From assembly GCF_900537075.1 (NCBI RefSeq), contig NZ_UNRA01000012.1:1-36376 (forward strand): a DNA stretch of 36,376 nt, read 5' to 3'. Both the position numbers and the translations under genes were made by a program. The stretch is from Tropicibacter sp. Alg240-R139 (GTDB lineage: Bacteria; Pseudomonadota; Alphaproteobacteria; Rhodobacterales; Rhodobacteraceae). Of the stretch, positions 1-8,240 are shown one piece after another; within the stretch, counting starts at the first letter, position 1, and every line of letters starts with the position of its first letter. The notes under the pieces were generated by a model. The model was not told the DNA's origin. It did no database searches and worked only from the letters and a program-made list of their open reading frames with translations.

Positions 1-1
1 C

Positions 2-235
2 GATTGGTTCAGAGAAGCGTTGAAAGACAAAGGGATACGTGCCTGCATCCCGGGTCGAAAACAACGGAAGAAGCCGATCAAGTACGACAAGCGTCGCTAC
101 AAACGGCGCAACCGGATCGAGATCATGTTCGGCAGGCTCAAGAACTGGCGGCGTGTGGCAACCCGATACGACCGCTGTCCCAAGGTCTTCCTCTAAGCCA
201 TCGCACTAGCTGCCCTCGTCATCTGCTGGCTGTGA
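2..235 (+). pseudogene. IS5-family transposase, C-terminal fragment (left edge cut)
   Basis: Reading from base 2 gives the C-terminal part of an IS5-family transposase of the IS427-like group, with DWFREALKDKGIR, CIPGRKQRKKPIKYDKRRY, RIEIMFGRLKNWRRVATRYDR and a hydrophobic tail ending ALAALVICWL. An in-frame TAA at 194-196 replaces the codon after KVFL, where relatives read on into AIALAALVICWL. This copy therefore looks inactive, unless a stop there is tolerated. The catalytic glutamate region (RIEIMFGRLK) is present. The upstream part lies outside the window. The same protein family is encoded by the decayed copy on the minus strand at 8254-8959. Confidence 0.85.
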
Positions 236-242
236 AATTCAA

Positions 243-258
243 TGAGTCCAGACCCTAG
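243..258 (+). repeat. Right terminal inverted repeat of the IS5-family copy
   Basis: TGAGTCCAGACCCTAG follows the transposase tail by a few bases. It matches 14 of 16 positions of TGGGTCCTGACCCTAG, the outer end of the related copy at 9010-9025. I infer that this is the right end of the element and that the IS stops at about base 258. Confidence 0.7.
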
Positions 259-330
259 GAAGGAAAAACTTTGGACCTGTCGCGGTTTGATGCCGCTGCT
301 GTGATAACATCTACTGCATGTATGGATGTA

Positions 331-342
331 TATGGACCCCGC
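331..342 (+). repeat. Subterminal inverted repeat, transposase-distal end
   Basis: TATGGACCCCGC here is the exact inverse of bases 1694-1705. The pair brackets the IS110-family transposase. Confidence 0.65.
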
Positions 343-611
343 GTTATTGCAACAGTCTGTTTGGAGCAGGATCGGTGATCACGATTGCTGACGTATATCC
401 GGTTTTTTGAGCGGCCCGATAGATCGTCGCCGCGAGCCCCGATGGATTTCCGCGCGCTTCTCCCTCAATGCCCCCAAGACATCGGCATTGGCCGTGCTGG
501 TCCACACATCAGGTTCGAGAAGCGGTCGGGGTGACCTTTCCTCCATCTCCTGGCAGTTTGCTGCAATATTCCGGGATAAGCTTCCTTGTCTCTGTTGTTT
601 TGTGGCCGAAG
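343..611 (-). ncRNA. Candidate bridge-RNA region of the IS1111-type element
   Basis: About 270 bases lie between the transposase stop and the distal repeat, with no convincing reading frame. In IS1111-group elements the guide (bridge) RNA is encoded downstream of the recombinase gene, so this is where one would be expected. I did not resolve the paired loops by eye; the call rests on position and family knowledge only. Confidence 0.3.
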
Positions 612-1642
612 TCAGATTGCTGATGTCGCCTGAACAGGGCGATATTCTTCTCCACGAGATAAGATCGACCAGATGATTCTAGCGTTCTTGTTTGCGAGTG
701 CGACAGCGACTACATTCGGATGTCGCCGCTCGCGCATCCGGCCAATCCACTGACTTCGTGGATCGGTCTTCCCACCTGCTTTACCAAGAACAGCTCGGGC
801 ACCATGAATAATCAGCGTACGCAGGTATCGATCACCGCGCTTACTGATGCCAAACAGCCTGGTCTTCCCGCCGCTCGATCGTTGTTTTGGAACCAACCCC
901 AACCAAGCGGCAAACTGGCGACGATTCCTGAAGCATGTTCTGTCACCAACCGCCGCGACCAGTGCTGTTGCCGTGATCGGCCCAATGCCTTCGATTTTTC
1001 CGATGCGTTGGCACATCTCGTTGGTGCGAAAGAGGTCTCGTATCCGACGGGTGTATGCGGTGACACGCTGATCACGCTCGCTCAGCTCGTCGAAAACGCC
1101 ACGTACCAGATCCCGGAACATATCAGAGAGGCCATCATCAGCCCCATTCGCAATCTGGCCACTGGCGCGCCGAAAACGAGAGATGTCTCGGGCGATGACG
1201 ACACTATGCTCGGCCAGTAGCCCGGGGATCTGGTTCACTAGCCGGGTTCGATCTGACACCAGTCGCTGGCGGATCCGATGAATAGCTTGGATTTCCAACT
1301 GTTCCGTTGATTTTGGCGGTACGAAGCGCATAGATGGCCGCCTGATCGCTTCACAGATCGCTTCTGCATCGTTGCGATCATTCTTGTTCGATTTGACATA
1401 TGGCGTCACGAACTGGGGTGAGATTAAGCGAACCTCATGCCCGAGGTCGGATAACACCTTTGCCCAGTAATGCGCGCCGCTGAAGGCTTCCATCCGACAA
1501 CACAAGCAGGCATCTCGGCAAAGAATTGCGGGACCGCATCCCGACGTAGCGTTTTTCGCAGTACGGTATTGTGCTGCGCATCCACACCGTGAACTTCAAA
1601 AACGTATTTCGCCAAGTCCCGTTCTATCCGAACGATCTGCAT
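612..1642 (-). pseudogene. IS110-family (IS1111 group) transposase, frameshifted
   Basis: The reading frame starts at ATG 1642 (MQIVRIERDLAKYVFEVHG, matching the usual GIDLAKxxFxVHGxD start of the family). It runs to about base 1500 and then shifts: the expected VGMEAFSGAHYWA continues in another frame (SGAHYWAKVL, YVKSNKNDRNDAEAICEA). That second frame runs to the stop at 612. The C-terminal half carries the family's GIGPITATALVAAVGD and FRNRRQFAAWLGLVPKQ segments. Restoring one base near 1500 would give a protein of about 340 residues, normal for the family. The lesion could in principle be a sequencing error, so 'pseudogene' depends on the assembly being right. Confidence 0.85.
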
Positions 1643-1693
1643 GATACTTCTCCTTTCGCATAATTGACATTTGAAAGCTCGCCCCTGGGAGGG

Positions 1694-1705
1694 GCGGGGT
1701 CCATA
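1694..1705 (-). repeat. Subterminal inverted repeat, transposase-proximal end
   Basis: GCGGGGTCCATA is the inverse of bases 331-342. Just inside lies a strong small hairpin, GCCCCT-GGG-AGGGGC at 1681-1695, which overlaps the repeat by two bases. Confidence 0.65.
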
Positions 1706-2307
1706 CCATTGCCCCCATTGGTGCAAGAGGTTTCTGAACGGTTTGAGTGTGTGATCGGATGCGGTCATGTATCAGGCCCGTCGTTGCGGCGATTGATACA
1801 GCCGCGGGCCGGTATGGCGAAGCGCGAACCAAAGACAGATCAACAAATCGAGCTCATTGACTCCTGCAGTAAAACTGTTTTGTCTGGTCCGGACCTTTCC
1901 GATCATTATCCCTTACTGTCCTTCGATCTCCTCACACACTCAAGTCCCGAGTGTTGATGTACGTTGCGTTGCGCTTATGCCGGTGCCCTACTCCATGTGC
2001 AGCGCTAATCATATCAAGCGCATAGGCCGAACTTCGGTTGTGAGGCGCCGCCGCAGACTGGACGCCTTCGTCCATTGTACAGGGATACAGGCAGGCTTGT
2101 GTGTGAAACGGGGGGGTATTGGCCTCGGTCCGTAGGTTGCTTTTTGGCGGGATCGGACTGTAAGGCGTTGTCAGATCAAGCAAATTATCCGTTCGCCTAG
2201 TGAACTTACGTTGGCAATCTCTTTCAAGTTCTGGAGAAATATGGGAGCTAAAATCAAACGCCCCAACGACGTTTTTCACCTCAACCTATGATTCCAACTC
2301 TTCCAGT
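1706..2307. other. Gene-free stretch upstream of the molybdenum enzyme
   Basis: No frame here resembles a known protein. Two inverted repeats are interleaved at 1768-1810: TGTATCA (1768-1774) with TGATACA (1794-1800), and GGCCCG (1775-1780) with CGGGCC (1805-1810). The two stems would form a pseudoknot or alternative structures if transcribed. The promoter of the downstream operon should lie in this stretch, but I could not identify a convincing -35/-10 pair. Confidence 0.4.
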
Positions 2308-2311
2308 GGAG
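2308..2311 (+). promoter_or_regulatory. Ribosome binding site supporting a TTG start
   Basis: GGAG at 2308-2311 is seven bases from the TTG at 2319. No in-frame ATG with a comparable site is available upstream, so this site decides the start of the large molybdenum subunit. Confidence 0.5.
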
Positions 2312-2318
2312 CCTCAAC

Positions 2319-5300
2319 TTGCAAATTCTCTCCTCAGTGCTGTTTTCGGTTGGCGCCATCCTCAGAGTTGCGCCGAAATTGGACAGATCACTTTCACAGT
2401 GGGTATCGACCGGAGGAGAATATTCAGCGGTCATCCGGACCAAAAGCGAAGGTATCGGCCGTACATTCTACGTGGCTAACGGCAAGATTCGCTCCAAGGC
2501 TGGTATCGACCCAAAAGCAGACATCGACCTTGCATTCTTGACCGTGAAAGATGCTCTTTCATCAATTCTACCTCCTGTTGATTGGCTCGAACGGCTTCAC
2601 GCCGGAAAGAACTTTAAGTTTGTGGCATCAGGAGAAGACGAGAAAATATATCACTTCATGCAAATTCTGGCCGGTCTCAATCGCATAGGTTGGAAATTTG
2701 GTATGAAGCAACCAGATGGAACGCAGAGATACACCACGATGACGAACGGCGGCCCGTTGTTTGTCTTTGCCAAAGACGGCAAAATTGTCCGTACTACACC
2801 CATCAGCCTTACCGAAAAAGACCCCAAATCTTGGTCAATTAACGCGCGCGGAAAGGTCTTTACGCCGCCGCGCAAGGCGACCGTATCTCCGCATGCCCTG
2901 CAATGGCGTTCAATCGTTTATTCGAAGGATCGCAACCTGTATCCAATGAAGCGCAAAGACTTCGATCCTAACGGAGAACGCAATCCGCAGAACCGTGGGA
3001 TCTCAGGATATGAACGGATCTCGTGGGACGAAGCCGAAACTATTGTTGCTAACGAAATTGAGCGGGTTAAGCGCGAGCACGGTGCCAGCGCCATTACATT
3101 CAATCACCCGTCACATCACACATGGGGAAACTTGGGCTATTGGATCAGTAGCCTAAATCGCTTTGCAAACGCCATCGGTCACACAAAAGTCAGCCACAAC
3201 CCTGACAGTTGGGAGGGCTGGTACTGGGGAGCGATGCATCACTGGGGTAACTCGCTGCGCCTTGGGGTTGGGGAACCCTACGGAACCGTCGAGGATCTGC
3301 TTCAGGAAGCGGAAATGCTTGTTCTCTGGTCCAGTGACCCCGAAGCAACCTCGGGGTTATACGGCGGGTCGGAAGGAACAATCCGGCGCATGTGGCTGAA
3401 GGAACTAGGTATTCCGATTGTGCACATCGACCCATATTTCAATCATACTGCAGCTTTCATGGGTGGAACGTGGATAGCGCCCAAGCCAGGGACGGACACG
3501 GCTCTGGCGCTTGCAATCGCCTATGTGTGGCTACAAGAAGGGCTTTATGACAAATCCTTTGTAACCAAACGCACCCATGGCTTTGAAGCTTGGAGCAAGT
3601 ATATCTTGGGTGACGAAGATGGCGTCAAGAAGACCCCGGAATGGCAAGAAGAAATTACTGGCGTCTCCGCCGCAGAAGTTCGTACTTTGGCCCGGCTTTG
3701 GGGCAAACGAAAAACGTATCTGGGAGCTGGTGGTAGCGGCAACGCATTTGGTGGGGCATGCCGAGGTCCGACCGGGCACAGTTGGGCCAGATCAATGGTT
3801 TGCCTGATGGCCATGCAGGGCATCGGTCGACCGGGTGTGAACTTCGGGAACCTTCAGTGGAGCACGCCTGTCGACCACCATTTTTGGTTTCCAGGCTATG
3901 CCGAGGGCGGAATATCGGGAGATTTGGCCAACACAGGCTCTCCCGTGAACGTCTATCAAAGGATGCCCCATCTTCTTTCGATGAACTCGGTCGCGGCACC
4001 GCCGATCCCCCGCCTGAGATTGCCGGAAGCGATCCAGGGTGAACCAGTTTCGGGCCAAACGCGCGATCCACGTTCAATCGAGGCGCAATTCAATGCGCCG
4101 CGCTATCCAGGGAAAGGTCATTCGCCAGTCCGCATGATGTATAAGTACGGAAGTAGCAACTTCAGCACGATGCCACAAAGTAATCGCTACGCCGATATGT
4201 ACCGTTCGGAGAATCTAGAATTTGTCGTTAACCAGAGCATCTGGAACGAACAGGATTGTCATTTCGCAGATGTGATCCTGCCAGCCTGCACAAGCATGGA
4301 GCGGTGGGATATTGGAGAATGGGCAAATGCGAACGGCTTCATTCCGCACAACCACACGCAGGTAAACCATAGGGTGATTGCAGTGCAGCACAAATGCATC
4401 GAGCCTTTGGGTGAAAGCCGGTCTGACTACAACATCTTTCTGTCTATTGCGAAACGCCTGGGCCTTGGAATGTATTTTTCCGAAGGCATGAGCGAATTGG
4501 ACTGGGTGCAGCGCATTTTCGAGTCGTCTGACCTTGCAAAAGAAATTTCCTTCAAGAAGTTGCTCAAACAAGGTTATTACGTTGTCCCGAACCCCCCAGA
4601 ATCTGAACGCACGACAGTGGCCAATCGCTGGTACTACGAAGGGCGGGAAAAGGATGTCCCAGAAACAATGCCCCTGCCTTCAGAGTACCGGGGCAAGTAT
4701 CTGAAAGGCTTGCAAACCCCGAGTGGCCTTTTCGAATTCGAAGCGCAGACGCTAAAGCGGTATGACAAGGACGACCCAGAGCGCCCTCCAATCGTAAAAT
4801 ATGTAGAATCTCCTGAATCGACAAATACCGAACGCGCGGAGTCCTTCCCGCTTCAACTTTTGACGCCTCACCCCCGCTTCAGCTTCCACACACAAGGGGA
4901 TGGTAAGGACGGGTTCTTGAACGATCTGGAAGACCACAGAGTCTGTGTGGATGGTCGTTTCTATCTGATTTTGCGTATGAATGCACAGGATGCATCGGCG
5001 CGCGGCATTCGCAAGGACGACTTGGTGAGAATCCACAACGATCGTGGCGCCGTTATCTGTGCTGCCCAGCCGACCGGGCGTTTGCGCCCAGGCATAGTAC
5101 ACGGCTATGAATCATCGGCCCGCTATGAGCCGACAGGGGAACCAGGGAAAAGCGACGATATCGGCGGCTCTCTGAATACGCTGACATCTGGAAAATCGCA
5201 GATCAAGCAGGGTCATTCTATGGGTTCCAGCAACAGCCTTGTGCAAGTGGAACTGCTCAGCGCCGAGGAATACAAGGCGCTGTTTTCTGACAGATCCGCC

Positions 5301-5327
5301 GCGAAGGAGTTCAATAAGAATGTCTGA
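2319..5327 (+). CDS. Transhydroxylase/resorcinol hydroxylase-type molybdopterin large subunit with SCP2-like N-terminus
   Basis: This 1002-residue DMSO-reductase-family subunit matches the pyrogallol-phloroglucinol transhydroxylase large chain of Pelobacter (about 875 residues) along residues 141-1000, for example INARGKVFTPPRK, NRGISGYERISWDEA, NPDSWEGW, FPGYAEGGISGD and LLTPHPRFSFHTQGDGK. Resorcinol hydroxylase of Azoarcus is the other characterised relative. By position, H266, Y274, D296, S297 (Mo ligand), W298 and Y527 correspond to Pelobacter H144, Y152, D174, S175, W176 and Y404. Two pocket residues differ: R153 is W275 and W354 is F477. Numbering is from memory of the Pelobacter protein. 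There is no Tat signal and no cysteine motif for an N-terminal Fe-S cluster, so it should be cytoplasmic, as in Pelobacter. Residues 30-125 form an extra domain resembling SCP2 (sterol-carrier-like). The start is TTG with GGAG seven bases upstream. It overlaps the small-subunit gene by eight bases. The exact substrate is unknown. Confidence 0.88.
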   Translation: MQILSSVLFSVGAILRVAPKLDRSLSQWVSTGGEYSAVIRTKSEGIGRTFYVANGKIRSKAGIDPKADIDLAFLTVKDALSSILPPVDWLERLHAGKNFKFVASGEDEKIYHFMQILAGLNRIGWKFGMKQPDGTQRYTTMTNGGPLFVFAKDGKIVRTTPISLTEKDPKSWSINARGKVFTPPRKATVSPHALQWRSIVYSKDRNLYPMKRKDFDPNGERNPQNRGISGYERISWDEAETIVANEIERVKREHGASAITFNHPSHHTWGNLGYWISSLNRFANAIGHTKVSHNPDSWEGWYWGAMHHWGNSLRLGVGEPYGTVEDLLQEAEMLVLWSSDPEATSGLYGGSEGTIRRMWLKELGIPIVHIDPYFNHTAAFMGGTWIAPKPGTDTALALAIAYVWLQEGLYDKSFVTKRTHGFEAWSKYILGDEDGVKKTPEWQEEITGVSAAEVRTLARLWGKRKTYLGAGGSGNAFGGACRGPTGHSWARSMVCLMAMQGIGRPGVNFGNLQWSTPVDHHFWFPGYAEGGISGDLANTGSPVNVYQRMPHLLSMNSVAAPPIPRLRLPEAIQGEPVSGQTRDPRSIEAQFNAPRYPGKGHSPVRMMYKYGSSNFSTMPQSNRYADMYRSENLEFVVNQSIWNEQDCHFADVILPACTSMERWDIGEWANANGFIPHNHTQVNHRVIAVQHKCIEPLGESRSDYNIFLSIAKRLGLGMYFSEGMSELDWVQRIFESSDLAKEISFKKLLKQGYYVVPNPPESERTTVANRWYYEGREKDVPETMPLPSEYRGKYLKGLQTPSGLFEFEAQTLKRYDKDDPERPPIVKYVESPESTNTERAESFPLQLLTPHPRFSFHTQGDGKDGFLNDLEDHRVCVDGRFYLILRMNAQDASARGIRKDDLVRIHNDRGAVICAAQPTGRLRPGIVHGYESSARYEPTGEPGKSDDIGGSLNTLTSGKSQIKQGHSMGSSNSLVQVELLSAEEYKALFSDRSAAKEFNKNV

Positions 5328-6168
5328 TAAGTGGGTTACGATTTTCGATATCGATAAATGCACGGGCTGCTGCAATTGTGTGCTAGCGACGATGGATGAG
5401 CACGTCAACAATCCGCACGAAGGCTACAGTACCGGCATTGAGCTGCACGGCGAACAAATACTCGACATAACTTGTGTTGAACGCGGCTCCTATCCCGTGA
5501 TTGACGTGAACTACGTTCTGCGTACATGTCAGCACTGCGTCGATGCGCCCTGCGCGCAGAAAGCGCCAGATGTCATTGAGGTGCGGTCGGACGGGATCGT
5601 ACGCATACGGCCAGAAAAGGCCAAGGGCCGGCGAGATGTTGTCGAGGCTTGTCCGTTTGGCGCCGTCGCTTGGAACAGCGAACTGGACATGCCGCAGATA
5701 TGGACGATGGACGTGCATCTTCTGGAACAGGGTTGGACCGAAAGCCGGGCCAGTCAGGCTTGCCCCACCGGGGCGCTTCAGACACGAAGGGTGGATGTTG
5801 CGGAACTGGAAGATATGAGAAGATCCGGTGACTATCGGTCAATTGATTCAGATATCTCAATCAACACCAATGTTCTCTACCGAAACTCTCATTCTCTTGA
5901 ACCACTGTGCTTAAGCGGGCGCGTCGTTCATACGGTAAACGCCGAGCAGGAGTGTCTTGCTGGCGTGTCTGTTTCGCTGGTATCCGGCTCTGACAATACC
6001 GTTCTTGACGTTGCTCGCACTGATGATTTCGGGATCTTCCGATTTGAAGGTCTGGTGGAGGCAGAAGGGTCAGCTAGGCTCGTTATAGAAGTGAGTGAAA
6101 AAAGACGCGTAGAGTTTGAAACATCAATCGGCCCAAACAAGTTCGTCGGGGTCATATCCGCGGACTGA
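5320..6168 (+). CDS. Transhydroxylase-type iron-sulfur small subunit, one cluster lost
   Basis: This 282-residue electron-transfer partner of the preceding subunit resembles the Pelobacter transhydroxylase small chain (about 275 residues). An N-terminal ferredoxin-like part (1-155) is followed by a beta-rich transthyretin/carboxypeptidase-regulatory-like domain (about 200-282). Cysteines C14, C17, C20 plus C148 can bind one [4Fe-4S] cluster, and C70, C73, C78 plus C111 a second. The four positions expected for the third cluster (fourth Cys of motif I and the first three of motif IV) are T24, W128, D131 and A144. ATG 5320 is chosen because AAGGAG lies about 11 bases upstream and the ferredoxin domain starts there. 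The longer frame from 5239 would extend into the large subunit. The 8-base overlap implies translational coupling. Confidence 0.88.
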   Translation: MSDKWVTIFDIDKCTGCCNCVLATMDEHVNNPHEGYSTGIELHGEQILDITCVERGSYPVIDVNYVLRTCQHCVDAPCAQKAPDVIEVRSDGIVRIRPEKAKGRRDVVEACPFGAVAWNSELDMPQIWTMDVHLLEQGWTESRASQACPTGALQTRRVDVAELEDMRRSGDYRSIDSDISINTNVLYRNSHSLEPLCLSGRVVHTVNAEQECLAGVSVSLVSGSDNTVLDVARTDDFGIFRFEGLVEAEGSARLVIEVSEKRRVEFETSIGPNKFVGVISAD

Positions 6169-6270
6169 GACATATTTGTGGGTTTTTGCATCTGTTGGAG
6201 GAGCCTAGATAGGCTCTAGCCCACCAACGCTTGCCTAGCTTCAGACAGCAATCTTACTCGGGAGGAAGTC

Positions 6271-6795
6271 TTGTTCACGCTAGCTAAAATTTCGCGGTTG
6301 ACCGCACGAATTGTAGGCCTCTTAGGTGCGATCGTGATCGTCGCTATGATGCTTCACATCACCGCTGACGTCATTGCGCGGTACGCCTTAGGATCTCCGT
6401 TGTCCGGAACTCTCGAAATAGTATCGCGATACTACATGGTGGCGATCGCCTTTTTGCCGTTGGCCTGGGTCGAACACCGAAACCAAATGATAAGTGTCTC
6501 GGCATTTGACTCCCTTTTGTCTCGGCGCGTAGTCCAAATCCGAGACGTTGTCGTTGCATTGATTTCATTTGGAGCATTTGGCCTTTTGGCCTGGGCAACA
6601 TGGGGCAATGCGCGCGAGGCGATTGAGCGGAAAGCATTTGTTTTGGCGCTTGGCGAACGCATACCCGTCTGGCCGACCTATCTGCTGCTTCCAGTTGGAT
6701 TTGGTCTGGTCGCAATTATCGTACTGATCCGCGTTGTTTCTATCATTGGAACGGACAGTACTGCTGAAGAAATCGAGCTGGGAGTGGGAAAATAA
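6271..6795 (+). CDS. dctQ: TRAP transporter small membrane subunit (DctQ family)
   Basis: This 174-residue protein has four predicted membrane spans (about 15-37, 48-68, 90-112 and 132-155) and the DctQ-type arrangement RYALGSPLSGTLEIVSRYYM followed by a basic loop. DctQ partners the large DctM permease in sodium-driven uptake of organic acids bound by a periplasmic DctP protein. The start is TTG at 6271 with an excellent GGGAGGA site at 6260-6266. The stop codon shares one base with the dctM start (TAATG). No dctP gene is visible in the window. Its position directly behind the molybdenum enzyme suggests it imports that pathway's substrate. Confidence 0.88.
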   Translation: MFTLAKISRLTARIVGLLGAIVIVAMMLHITADVIARYALGSPLSGTLEIVSRYYMVAIAFLPLAWVEHRNQMISVSAFDSLLSRRVVQIRDVVVALISFGAFGLLAWATWGNAREAIERKAFVLALGERIPVWPTYLLLPVGFGLVAIIVLIRVVSIIGTDSTAEEIELGVGK

Positions 6796-8096
6796 TGTCA
6801 GTAGCAACCGGCTTTGTCGGCATTTTTGTTTTGTTGGGACTCTTGATAATACGTGTACCGATTGCGATCGCATTGATCCTCGTTGCATTTTTTGGTGTGA
6901 CTTCCATGATCGGCCCGGACGCCGCCGTGAGCTTGTTAGCCGCCGGACCATATGATTTTGCTGCCAGTTGGACTCTCAGCGCTGTTCCGATGTTCTTGTT
7001 GATGGGTTTCATCGCTTACCATTCTGGGATGACATCCGGATTGTTCACTGCGGCCAATGTCTTCCTGCGCCGAATCCCAGGGGGGCTTGCGCTGTCGTCA
7101 ATTCTTGCATGCTCAGGTTTCGCCTCGGTTTGCGGCTCTTCAGTCGCCTGTGCCGCCGCGATGGGGCGCATCGCTATCCCCGAGATGATAAAGGCCGGCT
7201 ATAGGCCGGGGTTCGCATGCGGCACCGTCGCTGCTGGTGGCACAATTGGCGCACTCATTCCTCCTTCCATTCTTATGATTGTTTACGGGGTCTTCGCGCA
7301 AGCATCCGTCACAAAGATTTTTCTTGGCGGTGTGGTAGTTGGCGCTATGACTGCAATTAGTTACGCAATTGTAGTTTTCTTGGTTGCAGCGTTCTCGCCA
7401 GCGACCATCCCTCGTCAATCACAACAGGTCGCTTACTCGGCCGACGAATATGCAGATGCGATTCGCGCGGTTTGGCCTGTTTTCGTTCTGGTGATTGTGA
7501 CGTTTGGCGGCCTGTTTCTTGGCATCTTCACCGCAACCGAAGCCGGTGCGGTGGGTGCCACCACTGCCACCCTTCTCGCCCTAATCACTGGTAAACTAAC
7601 ACGGAATGCGGTGAATTCCGCGCTTGTCGAAACAATGAGCACGACGGCAAGTCTTTTCGTTATCGCCATCGGGGCTTCATTGTTCACGCGCTTCTTGGGG
7701 CTCAGCGGCTTCTCGAGCTATTTGACGTCATTTGTGACTGGGCAAGATCTTTCAATTGCGGTTGTATTGCTTGCTATCATTCTGATCTATCTAGCCTTGG
7801 GTATGTTCATGGAGCCGTTTGGTGCAATGCTGGTAACCCTCCCGGTGTTCCTCCCTGTGATCGAGTCCCACGGCGTATCCTTGATCTGGTTCGGCGTTCT
7901 GGTTGTAAAGCTTCTCGAAATCGGAATGATAACGCCACCAATGGGCATGAACATCTTTGTGATCAAAGCTATCTCCTCCAGAGATATTTCCCTCGGTCGG
8001 ATTTTTAAGGGTGCGGGTTTCTATTTGCTGGCAGATATAGCTCTCATTGCCATTATTTGTGCATTTCCCTCCGTAGTGCTCATTCTAACAAATTGA
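6795..8096 (+). CDS. dctM: TRAP transporter large permease subunit (DctM family)
   Basis: This 433-residue, strongly hydrophobic protein has about 12 membrane segments and typical DctM motifs: AVPMFLLMGFIAYHSGMT near the N-terminus, GTIGALIPPSILMIVYG in the middle, ATEAGAVGA, and EIGMITPPMGMNIFVIK near the C-terminus. It forms the transport channel of a TRAP system. Length and motif order are normal, and no frameshift is seen. It is cotranscribed with dctQ. Downstream lies a hairpin and then a decayed insertion sequence, so a binding-protein gene may have been lost or may lie elsewhere. Confidence 0.93.
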   Translation: MSVATGFVGIFVLLGLLIIRVPIAIALILVAFFGVTSMIGPDAAVSLLAAGPYDFAASWTLSAVPMFLLMGFIAYHSGMTSGLFTAANVFLRRIPGGLALSSILACSGFASVCGSSVACAAAMGRIAIPEMIKAGYRPGFACGTVAAGGTIGALIPPSILMIVYGVFAQASVTKIFLGGVVVGAMTAISYAIVVFLVAAFSPATIPRQSQQVAYSADEYADAIRAVWPVFVLVIVTFGGLFLGIFTATEAGAVGATTATLLALITGKLTRNAVNSALVETMSTTASLFVIAIGASLFTRFLGLSGFSSYLTSFVTGQDLSIAVVLLAIILIYLALGMFMEPFGAMLVTLPVFLPVIESHGVSLIWFGVLVVKLLEIGMITPPMGMNIFVIKAISSRDISLGRIFKGAGFYLLADIALIAIICAFPSVVLILTN

Positions 8097-8135
8097 GGTG
8101 CTCCCGGATTTGTAGACACTGTTTTGGTAATTTGG

Positions 8136-8158
8136 TCGGTTGCAGACCGCGCAACCGA
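8136..8158 (+). terminator. Hairpin after dctM, possible transcription end
   Basis: TCGGTTGC and GCAACCGA form an 8-base perfect stem with a 7-base loop, 40 bases after the dctM stop. No T-run follows, so it is not a classical intrinsic terminator. It may protect the mRNA 3' end. Confidence 0.35.
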
Positions 8159-8240
8159 AAAGGCGGCTGTCTGGGCGGCTAGGACACCTCAAACTCCGTT
8201 GAATAGGGATGCGATTGCCAAGCGATCTTCTTGTTGCATG

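Larger units (their letters stand above)
331..1705 (-). mobile_element. IS1111-type insertion sequence (IS110 family)
   Basis: A DEDD-type transposase on the minus strand is flanked by a 12-base inverted repeat, TATGGACCCCGC at 331-342 and its reverse complement at 1694-1705. Subterminal inverted repeats are typical of the IS1111 subgroup of IS110. The non-coding part upstream of the transposase is short (about 50 bases) and the part downstream is long (about 270 bases), which also fits IS1111. The true tips probably lie a few bases outside the repeats. The transposase is frameshifted, so this copy is probably not autonomous. Confidence 0.75.

Noticed and set aside
720-1220. 166-residue plus-strand open frame
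   Set aside because: Antisense to the IS110-family transposase.
5239-5319. Upstream extension of the iron-sulfur subunit frame
   Set aside because: The extra 27 residues lie within the large subunit's coding sequence and precede the ferredoxin domain; ATG 5320 with AAGGAG is the better start.
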